NCBI GenBank assembly: GCA_019828545.1
Contig: JACVRA010000139.1
Span: forward strand, 62,001-126,000
Reading direction: 5' to 3'
Length of the DNA stretch: 64,000 nt
DNA from: Paracamarosporium sp. OC-R06-R3
Taxonomy: Eukaryota > Ascomycota > Dothideomycetes > Pleosporales > Didymosphaeriaceae
Shown here: positions 1 to 13,823 of the stretch, one piece after another
Layout: the number at the start of each line of letters is the position of its first letter
Position numbering within the stretch: the first letter of the stretch is position 1
Notes under the pieces: generated by a model
The model's input: only the letters and a program-made list of their open reading frames with translations
Database searches by the model: none
What the model was told of the DNA's origin: nothing
Program-made: the position numbers and the translations under genes

Positions 1-2
1 AA

Positions 3-2360
3 CACTGGCCTCCACTCTACAGCCATCATTTCAAAGTTATTCGCGATATCTGGAGTGTTCGATACGATGACTATATGAAGCGAACGGATATGGATGCTCA
101 GCAGAAATCTAAGCAGCAGAGGCGCGTTTCAAAATTACGTGGGAACGCGTACAGCTTGCGCCGAGACCTAAGCATTAACGAGTCAACATGGAGGGACCTG
201 GTAGAACCGAACGTGATGAGAATCTTCGATGAGCAGGTAATCTGGTTCGTCAAAACGAGTATGCTCCTGGCATGCATGCATCGAGTAACAGCACACCAGT
301 CCCATTTGTGGAGATGAACAGCATGTACCGGACCATGTGGCCGTCCCGTATGACTCTGGTACAAAGGAAGTTTTGGAATTGGAAAGGAAATCCAGGAAGC
401 AATGTGAATGCCGAGGACTTGGGGAAAGTGCTGTCGACCAGTGAGGACCCATGTCACCCTCATATTCTTTTTACCCCTTTACTGACTCCTAAGTGATGAC
501 AATATCCAAAAGATGTTCAAGAGTGTGAAGGGGAAAACAATTGAGCATTCTAACACTAATGAACACGACGACTATCTCAAGCGGTTCGATGTTTCTATGA
601 CGCCAGACCGTGTAATAGGACTGAGCATCACTCGGGAAATGCGCGATTGCCTGAAAAGAACTCAGTGGAACTTAGAGCACACACCACTGAAGGGGATTGA
701 GATGTTATATCCATTCCTTATAGTTGAGGCAAAGAAGGACCGGCATGCTCCGGGATACAGGTCGATAGAACGACAAACAGCATTTCCAATCCGTCGACTT
801 CTTCATATCCAAGATGAGCTGAGAAACAAATCTTTGGAATCATCTTACGAACCCCCGTTGGTATGGTTCTTTGCATATCAAGGAGAAGATTGGCGATTGT
901 ATGCTGGAGTGCTTCCAAGCAGAACAATGTCCGTCTCTCCCAGCATATACGAAAAAGAGAAACTGGTAAGTCGCGCAAGAAACCAACCAATTAGTCTCAG
1001 TTCTGATGATTCATCATAGAGTGTCTATGATCTATGGCATGGTACAGTGGAGTGTGAGGATGGCGCATTGCAGCTACTGCAGATAGTTGATTATATCTGG
1101 AGCTGGGCCCGGGACATCCTCCATCCTCAGATCAAAGCATGCCTGATCGGTGAAGTGCGGCGAAGGCAGTCAAGATCGTTGCCTAGGAGTAGACTAGGCT
1201 CCTCCATCACCAACCAATTCGATATACCATATCGCACAGAGACTCCGGATACGATCATGTCAGATGTTATCGAAACAACAGAGTGGATGAAGTCAATAAC
1301 CTCGAGCAACGCTTCTCCAGAACGGTCTTCAACCCATAATCCAATATTAGGTAGCAGTCCGCCTGTCTCACCAAGCCACCAGATCACCACAGGCCACCCT
1401 TTCTTCAGATGGGCCACTGCGCACAGTTCCTCAGAGCAACTTTCCAACTTCTCCACCATCCGACACGCCAACATCATCCTTTATTCCTTCAGAATCCGAG
1501 ACGTTCATGACATGGAGCGGTTCTTCCATCGACGAGCTTCAACACACGATCTAGGATCTAAACTAAAACTGCTCGACCTGCTGAAATGCGCTATATTAGT
1601 TCAGTCTAGGGATCTCTATGAGCTGGCACGCTACTGGACGTCGAAGACCCCGGTCATCAATAGCACCAATAGAACCATTACTGTATCCCTGTTCTACCAC
1701 ACGTACTGCCGACCGAACGATTGGCAAATTGTTCGACAGATTCAGTGTATCATCTGGCCCCAAGATTACCATCAGCAGGAAATGTTTGGCCTGGACAGAG
1801 GACTAGTGGACAGACTTCGAAAGCAACAACCGGCTCGGCTTAATCGGCTGCTATCTTCTTTTGTACAATTGCGTTCTCTCTCAGGCAGGCATTCTTTATA
1901 CTCTGCATTGAATGACTACTGCCTGTTTCCTTTCGTATCTGACCATACAATTCGTTGGTTACCTGGGGCAATATTCGACATAAAACCGACCACAATGAAG
2001 GTGTGCATAAACCTTCTCGATGATAATATGCTATTTGCAGACCTCCCAAATCAGGTGGAAGGGGTTTCCACGGTTGATGGAGACGAGGGAAACACAGAGA
2101 ACCTGCAGCCTATACCAGGGAACGTGCCGGATTGGCAACAGGCGGTAGTTGTGGTAAAGCCAGATTGGTGGCCGTCGGAGTGCCCCAAGTTTTGCCTCTT
2201 TGTACTCTTGAACAACGATTATGACAATCGCGAGGTCCTTGTAACTCTGCTTCGGAATGAATTTTCGCGCCGCAGGTTTTATGGTTCAGACGTCTGCAGT
2301 CCAGCTGACACGCGTCGTTTGAGGGAGTGGTTGTCCTGGCTTAAATCATCTAGTCTCTGA
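3..2360 (+). CDS. PD-(D/E)XK nuclease-like fungal protein, 5' end missing
   Basis: Partial: the frame is open to the left edge, so the start lies outside the window. Exons read 3-236, 292-440, 494-965 and 1020-2360; the three introns are 53-55 bases with GT-AG ends and the phases join. Residues resembling a PD-(D/E)XK core are visible: an Asp in TPDRVIGLS, the E-x-K in FLIVEAKKD, then QTAFPIRRLLHIQ. After the third intron comes the usual tail of this fungal family, LWHGTVECEDGALQLLQIVDY followed by a WARDI motif. The last 300 or so residues are not recognised. I know this as a common uncharacterised filamentous-fungal family, often expanded; nuclease activity is inferred from fold motifs only. 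A first Met at 75 is possible, but the open frame before it argues for more N-terminal sequence. Confidence 0.7.
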
Positions 2361-3197
2361 GCCCACAAGGATCGAATTACATGCTCCGAGTACTTAAATG
2401 TAACTAGAAAGAAAATCTTAGATAGAACAATTTAAATAGAGTAATAAATTTCCTAATTAGGCCAAATATAGTAACTAGAAATTTTCGGAAGGTCATCATA
2501 AAAGACGTAATTTTGGCTAGAAATAAGAGTAGGTTCTTATCAACTACAAAACTAACATCAACAGCTCAAGAACCTTCCACCGCTTCTCAAGTCACGAGAA
2601 ACCTCCTCTTAAACCAGATAAGTCCAAAAGTATAAACACGGAGACACCCTAGAGACCGACAAAAGGTTCGATCGCATCTAGCAGACTCAAAAACAGATTC
2701 ATATTTAAATTATCTCAATAAAGCGAAACTACACCCCGGACCTAGGCAGTAGCATCGACGTTGAGCTTACAATACCTCTAATACCTCGCAGTATGTATGG
2801 TTATGAATTCGTCGGTACCATTTTCAATCTAAACTCAACGTTGCTAGCCTATTACATCGATGTGATGATCCTAGTTGATGGAAAGGTTGAATAAGAGGTA
2901 ATGAACAGCACTCAATCAATTAGCTAATGCTAAGTTAATAGTTTCCTATGGAAAAGGATACACGTTCTACGAGAAACTAAACGAATCGCATAACCATTCG
3001 CGTATATGAGACTAGGTTAGACCACGCCATGCAAGTCCGTACGCTCACCAGACCCCTAAAAGTAAACATTACTTGATTAACACTCGCTTTCTGTTAGCCT
3101 ACTATACCCATCATCCAACCCATCTCCACCCATATCATAACCTCACTATCTAGCCCTCTCTACCCCCACCCTCCTTCTACACACCAGCACAACCCAC
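2361..3197. other. AT-rich intergenic spacer
   Basis: It holds the 3' sides of the converging nuclease-like gene and MFS transporter. It is clearly more AT-rich than its neighbours, especially 2390-2720, and no reading frame or family motif could be supported. It may be old decayed repeat DNA, but no partner copy was found here. Confidence 0.5.
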
Positions 3198-5042
3198 TCA
3201 CCGCCTAAACCTCAACATCCTCCCAAACCCCCTCTGCTGCACTTCCCTCCTCGCCGCCCCATCCACGAACTCCCCCCCATTCCCATCCCTCGACATGCCG
3301 TCCCCAAACAACCTCAGCAACACGACCATCGCCCCAGCAGCAAGGATACTCCCGCACAGTATCCCGATCATAACGAGATTGCTCTTGCGGTACTTGTGCG
3401 GGCCCTGCGCGTCCTCGGGCCACCCCGTGTACAGCGCGTAGGTAGTGAGGATAGAGCCGAGGTTGCCCAGGCCGGAGACGAGGGCGGAGGCGGCGGCGAC
3501 GCCGACTTCGCCGTGGCGCGGCTGGAAGATTTCGTTGGTCCACGTCATGCAGATGGGGACTGTGGGGCCGAGGCCGAAGCCGACCTGTTTGTTGGGTGAG
3601 TATGGTGCTGTGAGTGTGGCATGGGGACGTACGAGGAGAAGGCCGCCGTAGCGGGTCCAGGATTTGGCGCCGCCTCCGAAGGTCGTCATGAGGAGGCCGC
3701 CGATTTGGATGAGCACGGCGAAGCTGAAGAAGGAAGCACGGTGGTGGTGGAATCGGTCTGATAATGGGGTGAAGATGAGGATGGCGATGAGGTCCATCTG
3801 GGTAGTGTTAGTTGGCTTGATTGTGTAGTCTGGGGGACACGTACGATCCATATGGGGGCGGTCAGTAGGGAGAGATCGATGCCTGAGAGATCGGGATTGA
3901 TGCCGCGGATGATAACTGAGGCATAGGCCTGTGTGCCGATACCGACACCGACGACACCGAAGTACATGACAACCAGTGGCCACAGGCGCCAGTCGATGAC
4001 AACGTGCCACAGGTCCTTCATCGTCCACACCTTGCGGCGGTACACGCGAGTCAAGTCTTCGTAATGGATCCGTGCATCTTCACCACTCAGGGCGGGTTTG
4101 CTCTCGGGAATCCATTTGCGCCAGCTTGATTTCTCGCGCACTTCACCTGGGGCAAGAGGACGATCTGGGAGCCACCAGAGGAGCGAAATGCCCACAAGAG
4201 TGCCAACGATACCGTAAAGCAGGAACATCCACTGGAAGCCTACGAGGCCGCCTAAGCCGTCCATCTCTTGGAAACCAGCAGAGACAAGACCAACAACAGC
4301 AGCAGATACCTGGGAAGCCGTGAAGTAGCGACCAATGCGCTTGCCAGTCCTTGAAGGTGGGTAGAAGAGCGTGAGGTAATACGACATGCCCGGCCACATA
4401 CCAGCAATGACTATGCCGAGCAGGAGTCGTAAGAGGCTGGACAAATATTAGCGCAATGCTATAGACTGTTCCCAGCAGACGTACTAAAAGCTCCAAGCAG
4501 CTTTCATACCGGTTAAGCCAATACCAATGATACCCACTCCAGTGACTATTCTGCTCATCCAAACGTGGGGGCTCAACTTAGACATGACCAAGTTCGAGGG
4601 CATATCGAAGATGACATAGCAGACGTAAAACAAGGCCAAACCGGTCGACACTTGCTTGGGCGTCAGGTTAAGCTCCGAAGCGAGGTCATGTCCCTGGGCA
4701 ATGTTCATAGTCTGGGCCAGGCCGACATTGGACCGGATGGCAGAGCAGAGGAAATAGAGGATCCAGAAAGCTGGGCGATGTTAGGAGTTGCATGGATTGG
4801 GTCGGAGCAGTGGTACCTGGCAATATCCGTCGATCAAGCTTGCTACTTCTTGTCAGATGCCGTGCGGAGAGTCGTACGTATCAATGAACGTACCTATACA
4901 CCTTCTCGATGCGATCGATATCAACCACATCCGGACCAGCCTCGGCATCCCGCTCCTCAAAATCATCCTGCTGCAGTGCAGGTCCCGCCGTCTCGGCTAT
5001 CTCTTTCTCCCCAGGCCTCCGGCCGATCACATGCGCAGACAT
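3198..5042 (-). CDS. MFS transporter, anion:cation symporter (Dal5/Tna1-like) type
   Basis: A six-exon model: 5042-4894, 4842-4817 (a 26-base exon), 4770-4485, 4436-3845, 3797-3633, 3584-3198; 1605 bases, 534 residues, with all phases agreeing. The N-terminus is acidic and cytoplasmic, ending in DIDRIEKVYSKLDRRILPAF, typical of the ACS family just before the first helix. About twelve hydrophobic segments follow, with AGMWPGMSYYLTLFYP and KRIGRYFTASQVSAA in the region of helices 4-5, and LPDRPLAPGE starting the long central loop. Family members carry allantoate, nicotinate, pantothenate, biotin or similar organic anions across the plasma membrane; the substrate cannot be told from the sequence. 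It is divergently arranged with the mitochondrial-protein gene at 5729, sharing a roughly 690-base intergenic region. The last intron is 48 bases and in frame, so retention would still give an open frame. Confidence 0.88.
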
Positions 5043-5728
5043 ATCGAGCCTTTCTCACAAGATCAAAATCGATCTGATAAGTGTATGAATCGACGAGAAA
5101 ATTCCGAGGGCGCAAAGCTATAAGCTCTCACATAATAGCCGATGCCGGCCTACCTCGCGTATCATGGTACTTTCGGGGCCCGCGGGCGTTCATTCGCTTT
5201 GCAAGCTTTTAAGTTGTTGGTGGGGTTGCGCTAGTGGGGGTTTGGGACATGATCGTGCATGTTGGCGGATTCGAGCATGGGGAGAGGCCGGAAAAGAGCA
5301 GAAAAGCCGCGGGTTGGCTGCAAAGGGCTGGCTTGGTGTGAGTCTGGTGGCTTGGGGCGGATACTGTCGGTCCCTGCATTTGGGGAGAGTTGCAGCATGT
5401 GTCACGGGGGAAGGAGAATGCGAAACTTTGCAACGAGGGCTTGATTGAATGGACTTAGTATGGACCTCGGCATCGTGATCCATCATGTCACACTCGAATA
5501 CAATGCGAATTGCATATTTTCCTTTGTGACAGGCTTCAGGGCAGCGCGGTGTAGATCTGTGGGACTAACCAGCGGTACCCGGAACGGGGAGCTTGGGCCA
5601 CCAAAAAGTTGCAGACAAGTCGTCATTGACAAAGAGCTTCATCAAGCTTCCTCTCAATTCATCACCACGCACCATTGACGCGTCCTGTTTAACTCTAACT
5701 GTTATCCTTGTGAATACTTCATTGCACA
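5043..5728. promoter_or_regulatory. Shared promoter region of two divergent genes
   Basis: It lies between the starts of the MFS transporter (minus) and the mitochondrial protein gene (plus). Several short open frames occur on both strands but none carries a family motif. No specific operator was identified. Confidence 0.4.
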
Positions 5729-6466
5729 ATGTTCGTCCGATCCACACTGCGAAACGTGCGCCTCTCTGCCTCCTCCACACCCACCTTGCGCCTCCGCGCC
5801 GCAAGAGCCCTCTCGACGCTCCCTTCCAACCCTCACATCTACGTCTTCAAACACCCACTCGACTCCTCGCGTTCTCTCCTCACTCTTCTCCCTACGGAAT
5901 CACCAACCGTCGACCTCTCGTTGGGATCAACCACATCTATCCCTCCCACCCCAGACTCATTCACCGAGAACCGGCACTTCCATCCGATCCTGCAATCCGT
6001 CCTCGCCACGCACGCCGTTGACGATCCATCCGTCAAGCAACAAGCTGCTGCTTTTGCCTCACCCGGCGGCTTCAACCTAGGCGTCAACAAGGGTAGCGGG
6101 GACGGAGCTGGCGGCGCAAATCATCAAGCAGGCATGGGCGGTGCGAACAGAGGCGGCTGGATACACGTCAGCGACGAACGAAACCCACCGGATTGGGGGC
6201 GAATTGCGTGGCCGGAAGACATCTTTGGGAGTGTGGAGGTTGATGGAGATGGAAAGTTGGTAGGAAATTGGCAGGATAGCGGGACGTACAGGATTGTTAC
6301 AAGGGAGGGAATGTAAGTATTCATTGCTTTTTTTAAAGAGTAGGAAGCGGGGAAGTGGAGGTTGTGCTAACGTGTGCGCCACAGACTTGGACTAACGCCG
6401 TACCTGAGAGAAAAGCTCGTCCAGCAATTGAAGGAGCTCGAAAGAGAAATCAAGCAGCGTGGTTGA
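5729..6466 (+). CDS. Conserved fungal mitochondrial protein of unknown function
   Basis: Two exons, 5729-6312 and 6385-6466, joined in phase 2 by a 72-base intron; 221 residues. Residues 1-30 are rich in Arg, Ser, Leu and Ala with no acidic residue, a classic mitochondrial presequence. The body has a PHIYVFKHPLD segment. The C-terminal block is the diagnostic part: GWIHVSDERNPPDWGRIAWP, then EDIFGSVEVDG and SGTYRIVTREG, running across the splice into LGLTPYLREKLVQQLKELE, which looks helical. I recall this block from uncharacterised proteins across filamentous ascomycetes, without a known activity. The splice is well supported because the block stays in register across it. Confidence 0.8.
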
Positions 6467-7146
6467 GCCCATTTTGGGCACGTCGTACGAGCCGTTACTC
6501 AACCCGATCTTTCAGCGCGAGTACTTACCGAGAGATAATGGTTATTTACACAATCTCCACCTCTCGAAGCTTGCACCCGGATTACGGAACGTAAAGAGGC
6601 GAACCTGAAGCTACTACACAAATGCATTGACCATGTTTCGATGTAGTATCAAGTTCGAAAGCTTCAATTCAAGCTAAAGGTCAAATGAGATGTATTGTCA
6701 GACCAGCAGCGTCAAGTTACAACAAGGACCGAAAATCATAACGCCCCACGCATCCCGACTGGTGAAAAGAGTATGCTAGTTTTCCACTATTAAGGCCTGG
6801 ACGACTTGCGAAGGACATCCTAAACTGGATCGTTGGTGAGCCTATGATCATCCTGGCGGACTTTCACGGAGTCGTGAAACGCAAGACAGTTCTGCAGAGG
6901 AGGGATTCAAAGCCACTCTCTATCTCAGGACCAAAAGACAGCTGCAGCCAATGAAAATCAACATTCACCATCGATGTCCTTTCATGGATACAAATGAAAG
7001 CATGCATTTTACGAAGTCAAAGGAGTACCAGGAGACGACCACAGAGAAAAGGGTACGGATTTGATACTTGAGACATTTGCGCCGCATTGCCAGCACGCAG
7101 CCCTACATTGCTCCACCTCGCACACCACTCCACCCGCAAGCCCGCC
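6467..7146. other. Intergenic region between convergent genes
   Basis: It contains the 3' ends of the mitochondrial-protein gene and of the minus-strand exonuclease gene. No supported coding sequence or repeat was seen. Confidence 0.4.
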
Positions 7147-8025
7147 CTAATACCGGCGGTCTTCAAAAAGTCTTGCGGCTTGGTCCATCCACCCCCCTCG
7201 CCGAGGCGCAGCCGTCTTGACGTACCACCCCTCAGGCGCCTTCGCCTTGTGCGGCCCATCGCTCACATAACTCTCCCCCTGCGCCATGACGACCCTCTCC
7301 TCCGTCGCAACCCGCACCTTCCCCGCCCACAACGCCGTGATCTTCTCATCATACCGCGCCCACAGCCGCGGCAAGAACCGCACGTCTTGCACGCAGTACG
7401 CGCGTATCTCGGCAGGCAGCGGGCGCGCGTTGAACACCTCGTACGACCCGCCCTCCTTCGGCAAAAACATCTTCAGGCCCTTCTGCTTCGCGGCGTTCCA
7501 CGCGGCTTTCTCGCCGCTCGTCATCGGCGCGTCGCGCTCGATGCACTTCTGCAGCCCGCACACGAATTGCCGCGGGAATGTCCGCGTCGCTAGTTCCATC
7601 AGCTGGATGTCTTGTATGCCTGAGAGGCGGATCTGGAAGTGGAAGAAGAGCGCGTTCGAGTCGTTGCGCACGTTGAAGAAGACTTTTGGGATGCTGTCTG
7701 CTTCTAACACCGCCTTGAGCGAGGTGTTGCTGTTTGTGCCTGGGGTGGAGAAGGCGCGGTCTTGCAGGAGGTGGATATCTACGAGGTAGGTGTGGTCATG
7801 TGGGTGCACGTATAGCTAGAGGATGGATATGGTGCCGTGCCGGGAGAGCTTGATGCCTTCGAGGTCGAGGTAGAGCGAGGGCGGCTGGACGGGGAGGCCT
7901 TCCAGGGTGTCGAGCATTCCTGAGAGAAGCGGTTCAGAGTCGACGACTGTGCATTTTGGGGCGTCGGTGGGGTTGACGGGCTGGATTTGGTGGATGCTGC
8001 TGAGTAGGTTGTTAGAACGAGACAT
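7147..8025 (-). pseudogene. DEDDy 3'-5' exonuclease-domain protein with an in-frame TAG at codon 70
   Basis: One uninterrupted frame of 293 codons except for a TAG at 7818-7816. Before the stop (start 8025) lies the first catalytic motif D-x-E in LYLDLEG (D54, E56). After it, in the same frame, come LYVHPHDHTYLVDIHLL, the second motif in FFNVRNDSNALFFHF, and the DEDDy motif Y-x3-D in AYCVQDVRFLPRLW. Family members usually read ILQLYV at this spot, so the stop probably replaces a CAG (Gln). Both halves are otherwise intact and all catalytic residues are present, so decay is either very recent, a base-call error, or bypassed by readthrough: the codon after the stop is CTA, the favoured context for fungal readthrough. 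An intron cannot remove the stop without losing the D-x-E motif. EXD1/WRN-exo-like enzymes act on nucleic acid 3' ends. Confidence 0.75.
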
Positions 8026-8674
8026 TGTGAGATTGAGATTGGGATAGCGGTAGGAAACATGCGAGGACGAGACGGAGCATATATCCTCGCTCCTTGCCGT
8101 CGTCCAGCAGCTCGGACATGATGGAATGTACCATATACAACAATCATACACCCAATGGCTCGCACGAAAGCATAATAAGAAAGACGTACATAGTGGTAAG
8201 CCCGGTAGATGGTTGTGCAAGCTACCCGGAATGTGCGATGCAAGAGCAATATACCTACCCTTCGAGGTAACCCTTTCTCATTCTTGCAGTCAATGCTGTA
8301 CCCCACGGCGACACAAACCACCCCGATAAGTACCCTCATCCAATCACACAAGCCCAACTACCTACTTCCCTTCTGAGACATCTAACAGGAAGAACCAGCC
8401 TACTCAGGAGCTCTACAGCAAACAGACGAACTCAATACATCCTAGATCTAGATGTTATCACCCTTGTCCAGGGAACAAGTTCATTCCCGTCCCACCGCAT
8501 CCAAGCTCTTCGCCAAAGCCCTTAGTCTCACGTGCATAAAGCGAAAACCCTGCCTACTCCATCGTTGACCATGACCACCTCACGGGGCGTACGTAAAACG
8601 CTGCATACTGCCGTCGGCGTACAAGTCCACATGGTGTCTGTTTATTGCAAGGTCCTCGTCATCTTATACTCACC

Positions 8675-8762
8675 GAGGAAAACAAAACAAAAAAAAAAGA
8701 AAAAGAAAAAGAAAATAAAGGAAAGAAAAGGAAAAAAAAAGAGGAAAAGAAAAGGAAAAAAG
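8675..8762. repeat. Polypurine (A/G) tract
   Basis: About 88 bases almost entirely of A and G on the plus strand, with runs of A broken by single or double G. It is simple sequence, probably near the SNF1 3' end. Confidence 0.85.
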
Positions 8763-8820
8763 CATCACATCACACCCACCACGCCTCGCACAGCCCTTCG
8801 CCTGGCAGAACAGTCACTGT

Positions 8821-8857
8821 CACAATCAGTCACATCACAATCACAATCACAATCACA
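8821..8857. repeat. CACAAT microsatellite
   Basis: An imperfect hexamer repeat of CACAAT/TCACAA, about five units, with flanking variants. Confidence 0.8.
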
Positions 8858-9086
8858 CCCCACACATAACGATATTACTTAATTTTCATCTATCCCACAT
8901 CCTTCAACATGCTTTGCCTCAACTCACCCACACTCCGAACGCGACAGAATCAGAATCAGAACCTGAATCAGAGAAGCCCACCACCACAACCCAACCGCCA
9001 CGCACACAGGAACCATTAAATCCAAGCCAGCCTCAACCCACCCAGTGGCCCCAAACTCCCACCTCACCCATCTAATCTACGACGCC

Positions 9087-11967
<2,881 letters not shown>

Positions 11968-13229
11968 GGTGGGCGGGCCGGGTTCGGGGGTGGCGCGTCG
12001 AGCGAGGTCACGGGAAGCGCGAGGCTTCGGTCGAGGTGGTGTGTATTGCGGTGCAGGTGTGTTCGGTCGCAGAAGCCCTTTGCAGTGTGTTAGCAAGCTC
12101 TCCACTTATGTCAGGCTACGGCGCGCTGGAGGGTTCCTCGCATGTGACAGTCGCCGCACCAATGTCGAAAGATGCAGGCTGGGGCGAGCAGCGCCGGAGA
12201 GTGAATGGCGGCATGCACGTACGTCAATCAAACAATCAAGCAGCTCCAGTAGGCCGCCAGAACGTGTTGCCCACGCTCAGCCACGGGTACGCTGCCCCAC
12301 TACCGCAGCGCTGGCGAGGCGGACATTGACCGATGAAGGGCGTGTGCGACTTGGAGTGCGCTGGGCTAGCCTCGAGATGGTTCCTTGTACGGTAATCGGT
12401 GAAAGGGAGTCGGGCTCGGCGGGGAAAAGCTGGGGTGCGGCTATCGTGCTGGGTGAAGCGGAGGTGGGGCGGGCGCGAGCCTGGATTGACGCCGAAGATG
12501 GGCGCGAAGCTGCTCGACGTGCGACGGCAGAGACGGACACAGGACGCGGTGCTGCCGGGGCGGGTGCGCGTGGAGGTGGAGGACAGCAGCTCTTGGGCGC
12601 GCAGGCACGAGATGACGGTATGCTCGACGGTTGCAGGCCCCTCACGGTTGGTGGCCTTGCAGGGGGCTTTGGCTTGGTGCACAGACCCGGCGACACAACC
12701 CTCTTCCTCTTCCTCTGCCCATGTCGGCCTGTACGCACACGGAGGAGAGAAGAGGACAGTTGAGGTTCACGGAAACAATGTCGTCACCGCGCACAGTGTC
12801 TCGACCAGGCTGGAATCCAGGGTCAGCCCCAGGATGCTGACTCGCATATCGAGGTTCCGCCCGTCCACCACGCGACGAGCCCAGCTGACCACTGCCATGC
12901 ACTGCACATTGGACGACTCACGTTTCCGGCATGGTTGCACCGGCCCAATCCGCCGTCATCACCGGATCAGCGTTATGTAAACCCGAGAGAGGCCGGACGA
13001 GCATGGTGATACAAGGCATCGTATCATGAGGTGGTGCTACCGCGTTAGTGGGCTCAACGGGTGTCGTTAATTCAAATCATCGAGAACACTTCGATGGAAA
13101 AGCACTGTGCCAAATTACATCCTCCATCAACTCAACTAGCAATTTTTATGAATTAATCAAGACAACATACATATATCGGAGCAGGAATCGTGACTCTCCA
13201 GCGATGCATCCCCGAACAACAGCACAGCA
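11968..13229. promoter_or_regulatory. SNF1 promoter and leader region
   Basis: GC-rich to about 12.8 kb, with many overlapping open frames on both strands, none with a recognisable motif. The first ~140 bases continue the SNF1 frame upward and could be translated if the 12105 ATG is used. The right half, 13050-13200, is AT-richer and lies beyond the 3' end of the next minus-strand gene. Confidence 0.4.
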
Positions 13230-13823
13230 TCAATTGCCCTCCTCACTGTTTTCACCCTCTATCGTCCTCAACGCCTCTGTGAATTTTTCAATCGCCCTCT
13301 CCATCCTCGTCGCTTTCTCCTGATCCATCTCTCGCTCACCCTCATGCATCTTCCTCAGTGCCGCTCCTAATATTCTAATATACCTCCTCATCTTCTTCGC
13401 TTCGTCCCCGTCGTCGTCGTCATCCTTCCACTCCTCATCACCGCCCTCTATATTCTCATCGCCCTCCTCACGATACACCTCATCTATGTCCAGGCTATCC
13501 TTCTCATATCTCTCCTCCATCTCCCTCACCACCGATCTCAATATCTTATTCCCCCCCTCCGTCCTCATTACTTCCGCCTCATTCAGCCCTTCCACACCCT
13601 TCTTCATCCTCCTCATCACCACTCTGATTTTCTTAACCGTCTCCCTCATTTTCACTGCTTCCTCCCCGCCCATCTCTTTCGCCCTCCTCTCCATCCTGTT
13701 CAGCGCAACTGTCAATATTCTGATCGTCCTCATCGTCCTCATCCTCATCCTCTTCCCCCTCCTCTTCCCCCTCCTCATCCCCCTCCTCATCCTCCTCCTC
13801 ATCCTCACTCCCCTCCCCCTCAA
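13230..13823 (-). other. Open frame coding a ~30-residue helical repeat array; probable C-terminus of the F-box/LRR gene in a shifted frame
   Basis: This minus-strand frame overlaps the end of the gene to its right, in another phase. It encodes degenerate repeats of about 28-32 residues that each begin with an IRIL-like helix: TIRILTVALNRMERR, KIRVVMRRMKKG, KILRSVVREMEERY and YIRILGAALRKMHEGE, separated by acidic Glu/Asp/Lys linkers. The phase of the repeats and the amphipathic helix pattern indicate real protein coding rather than chance. Either a splice or a frameshift in the GA-rich stretch 13740-13830 should join it to the upstream exon. I could not find a convincing splice pair; a GTGAGG donor near 13815 with a GACAG acceptor near 13708 keeps the phase but gives an unusual polypurine intron. 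Confidence 0.55.

Larger units (their letters stand above)
8026..9086. other. Intergenic region with low-complexity tracts
   Basis: It holds the exonuclease promoter and the 3' side of the SNF1 gene. It includes a long polypurine tract and a CACAAT microsatellite, listed separately. No coding sequence was supported; the long frames here are poly-Lys or Thr/His translations of simple sequence. Confidence 0.5.

Noticed and set aside
30..320. Start of the first gene at the ATG at 75
   Set aside because: The frame is open without a stop to the window edge, so the true start is probably outside.
7740..7900. An intron that would splice out the TAG in the exonuclease gene
   Set aside because: The only nearby GT donor upstream would remove the D-x-E catalytic motif, and no acceptor restores phase with the motif kept.
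12399..12980. Plus-strand 193-codon frame and several minus frames in the SNF1 upstream region
   Set aside because: Overlapping frames on both strands in GC-rich DNA, Arg/Ala-rich, no motif.
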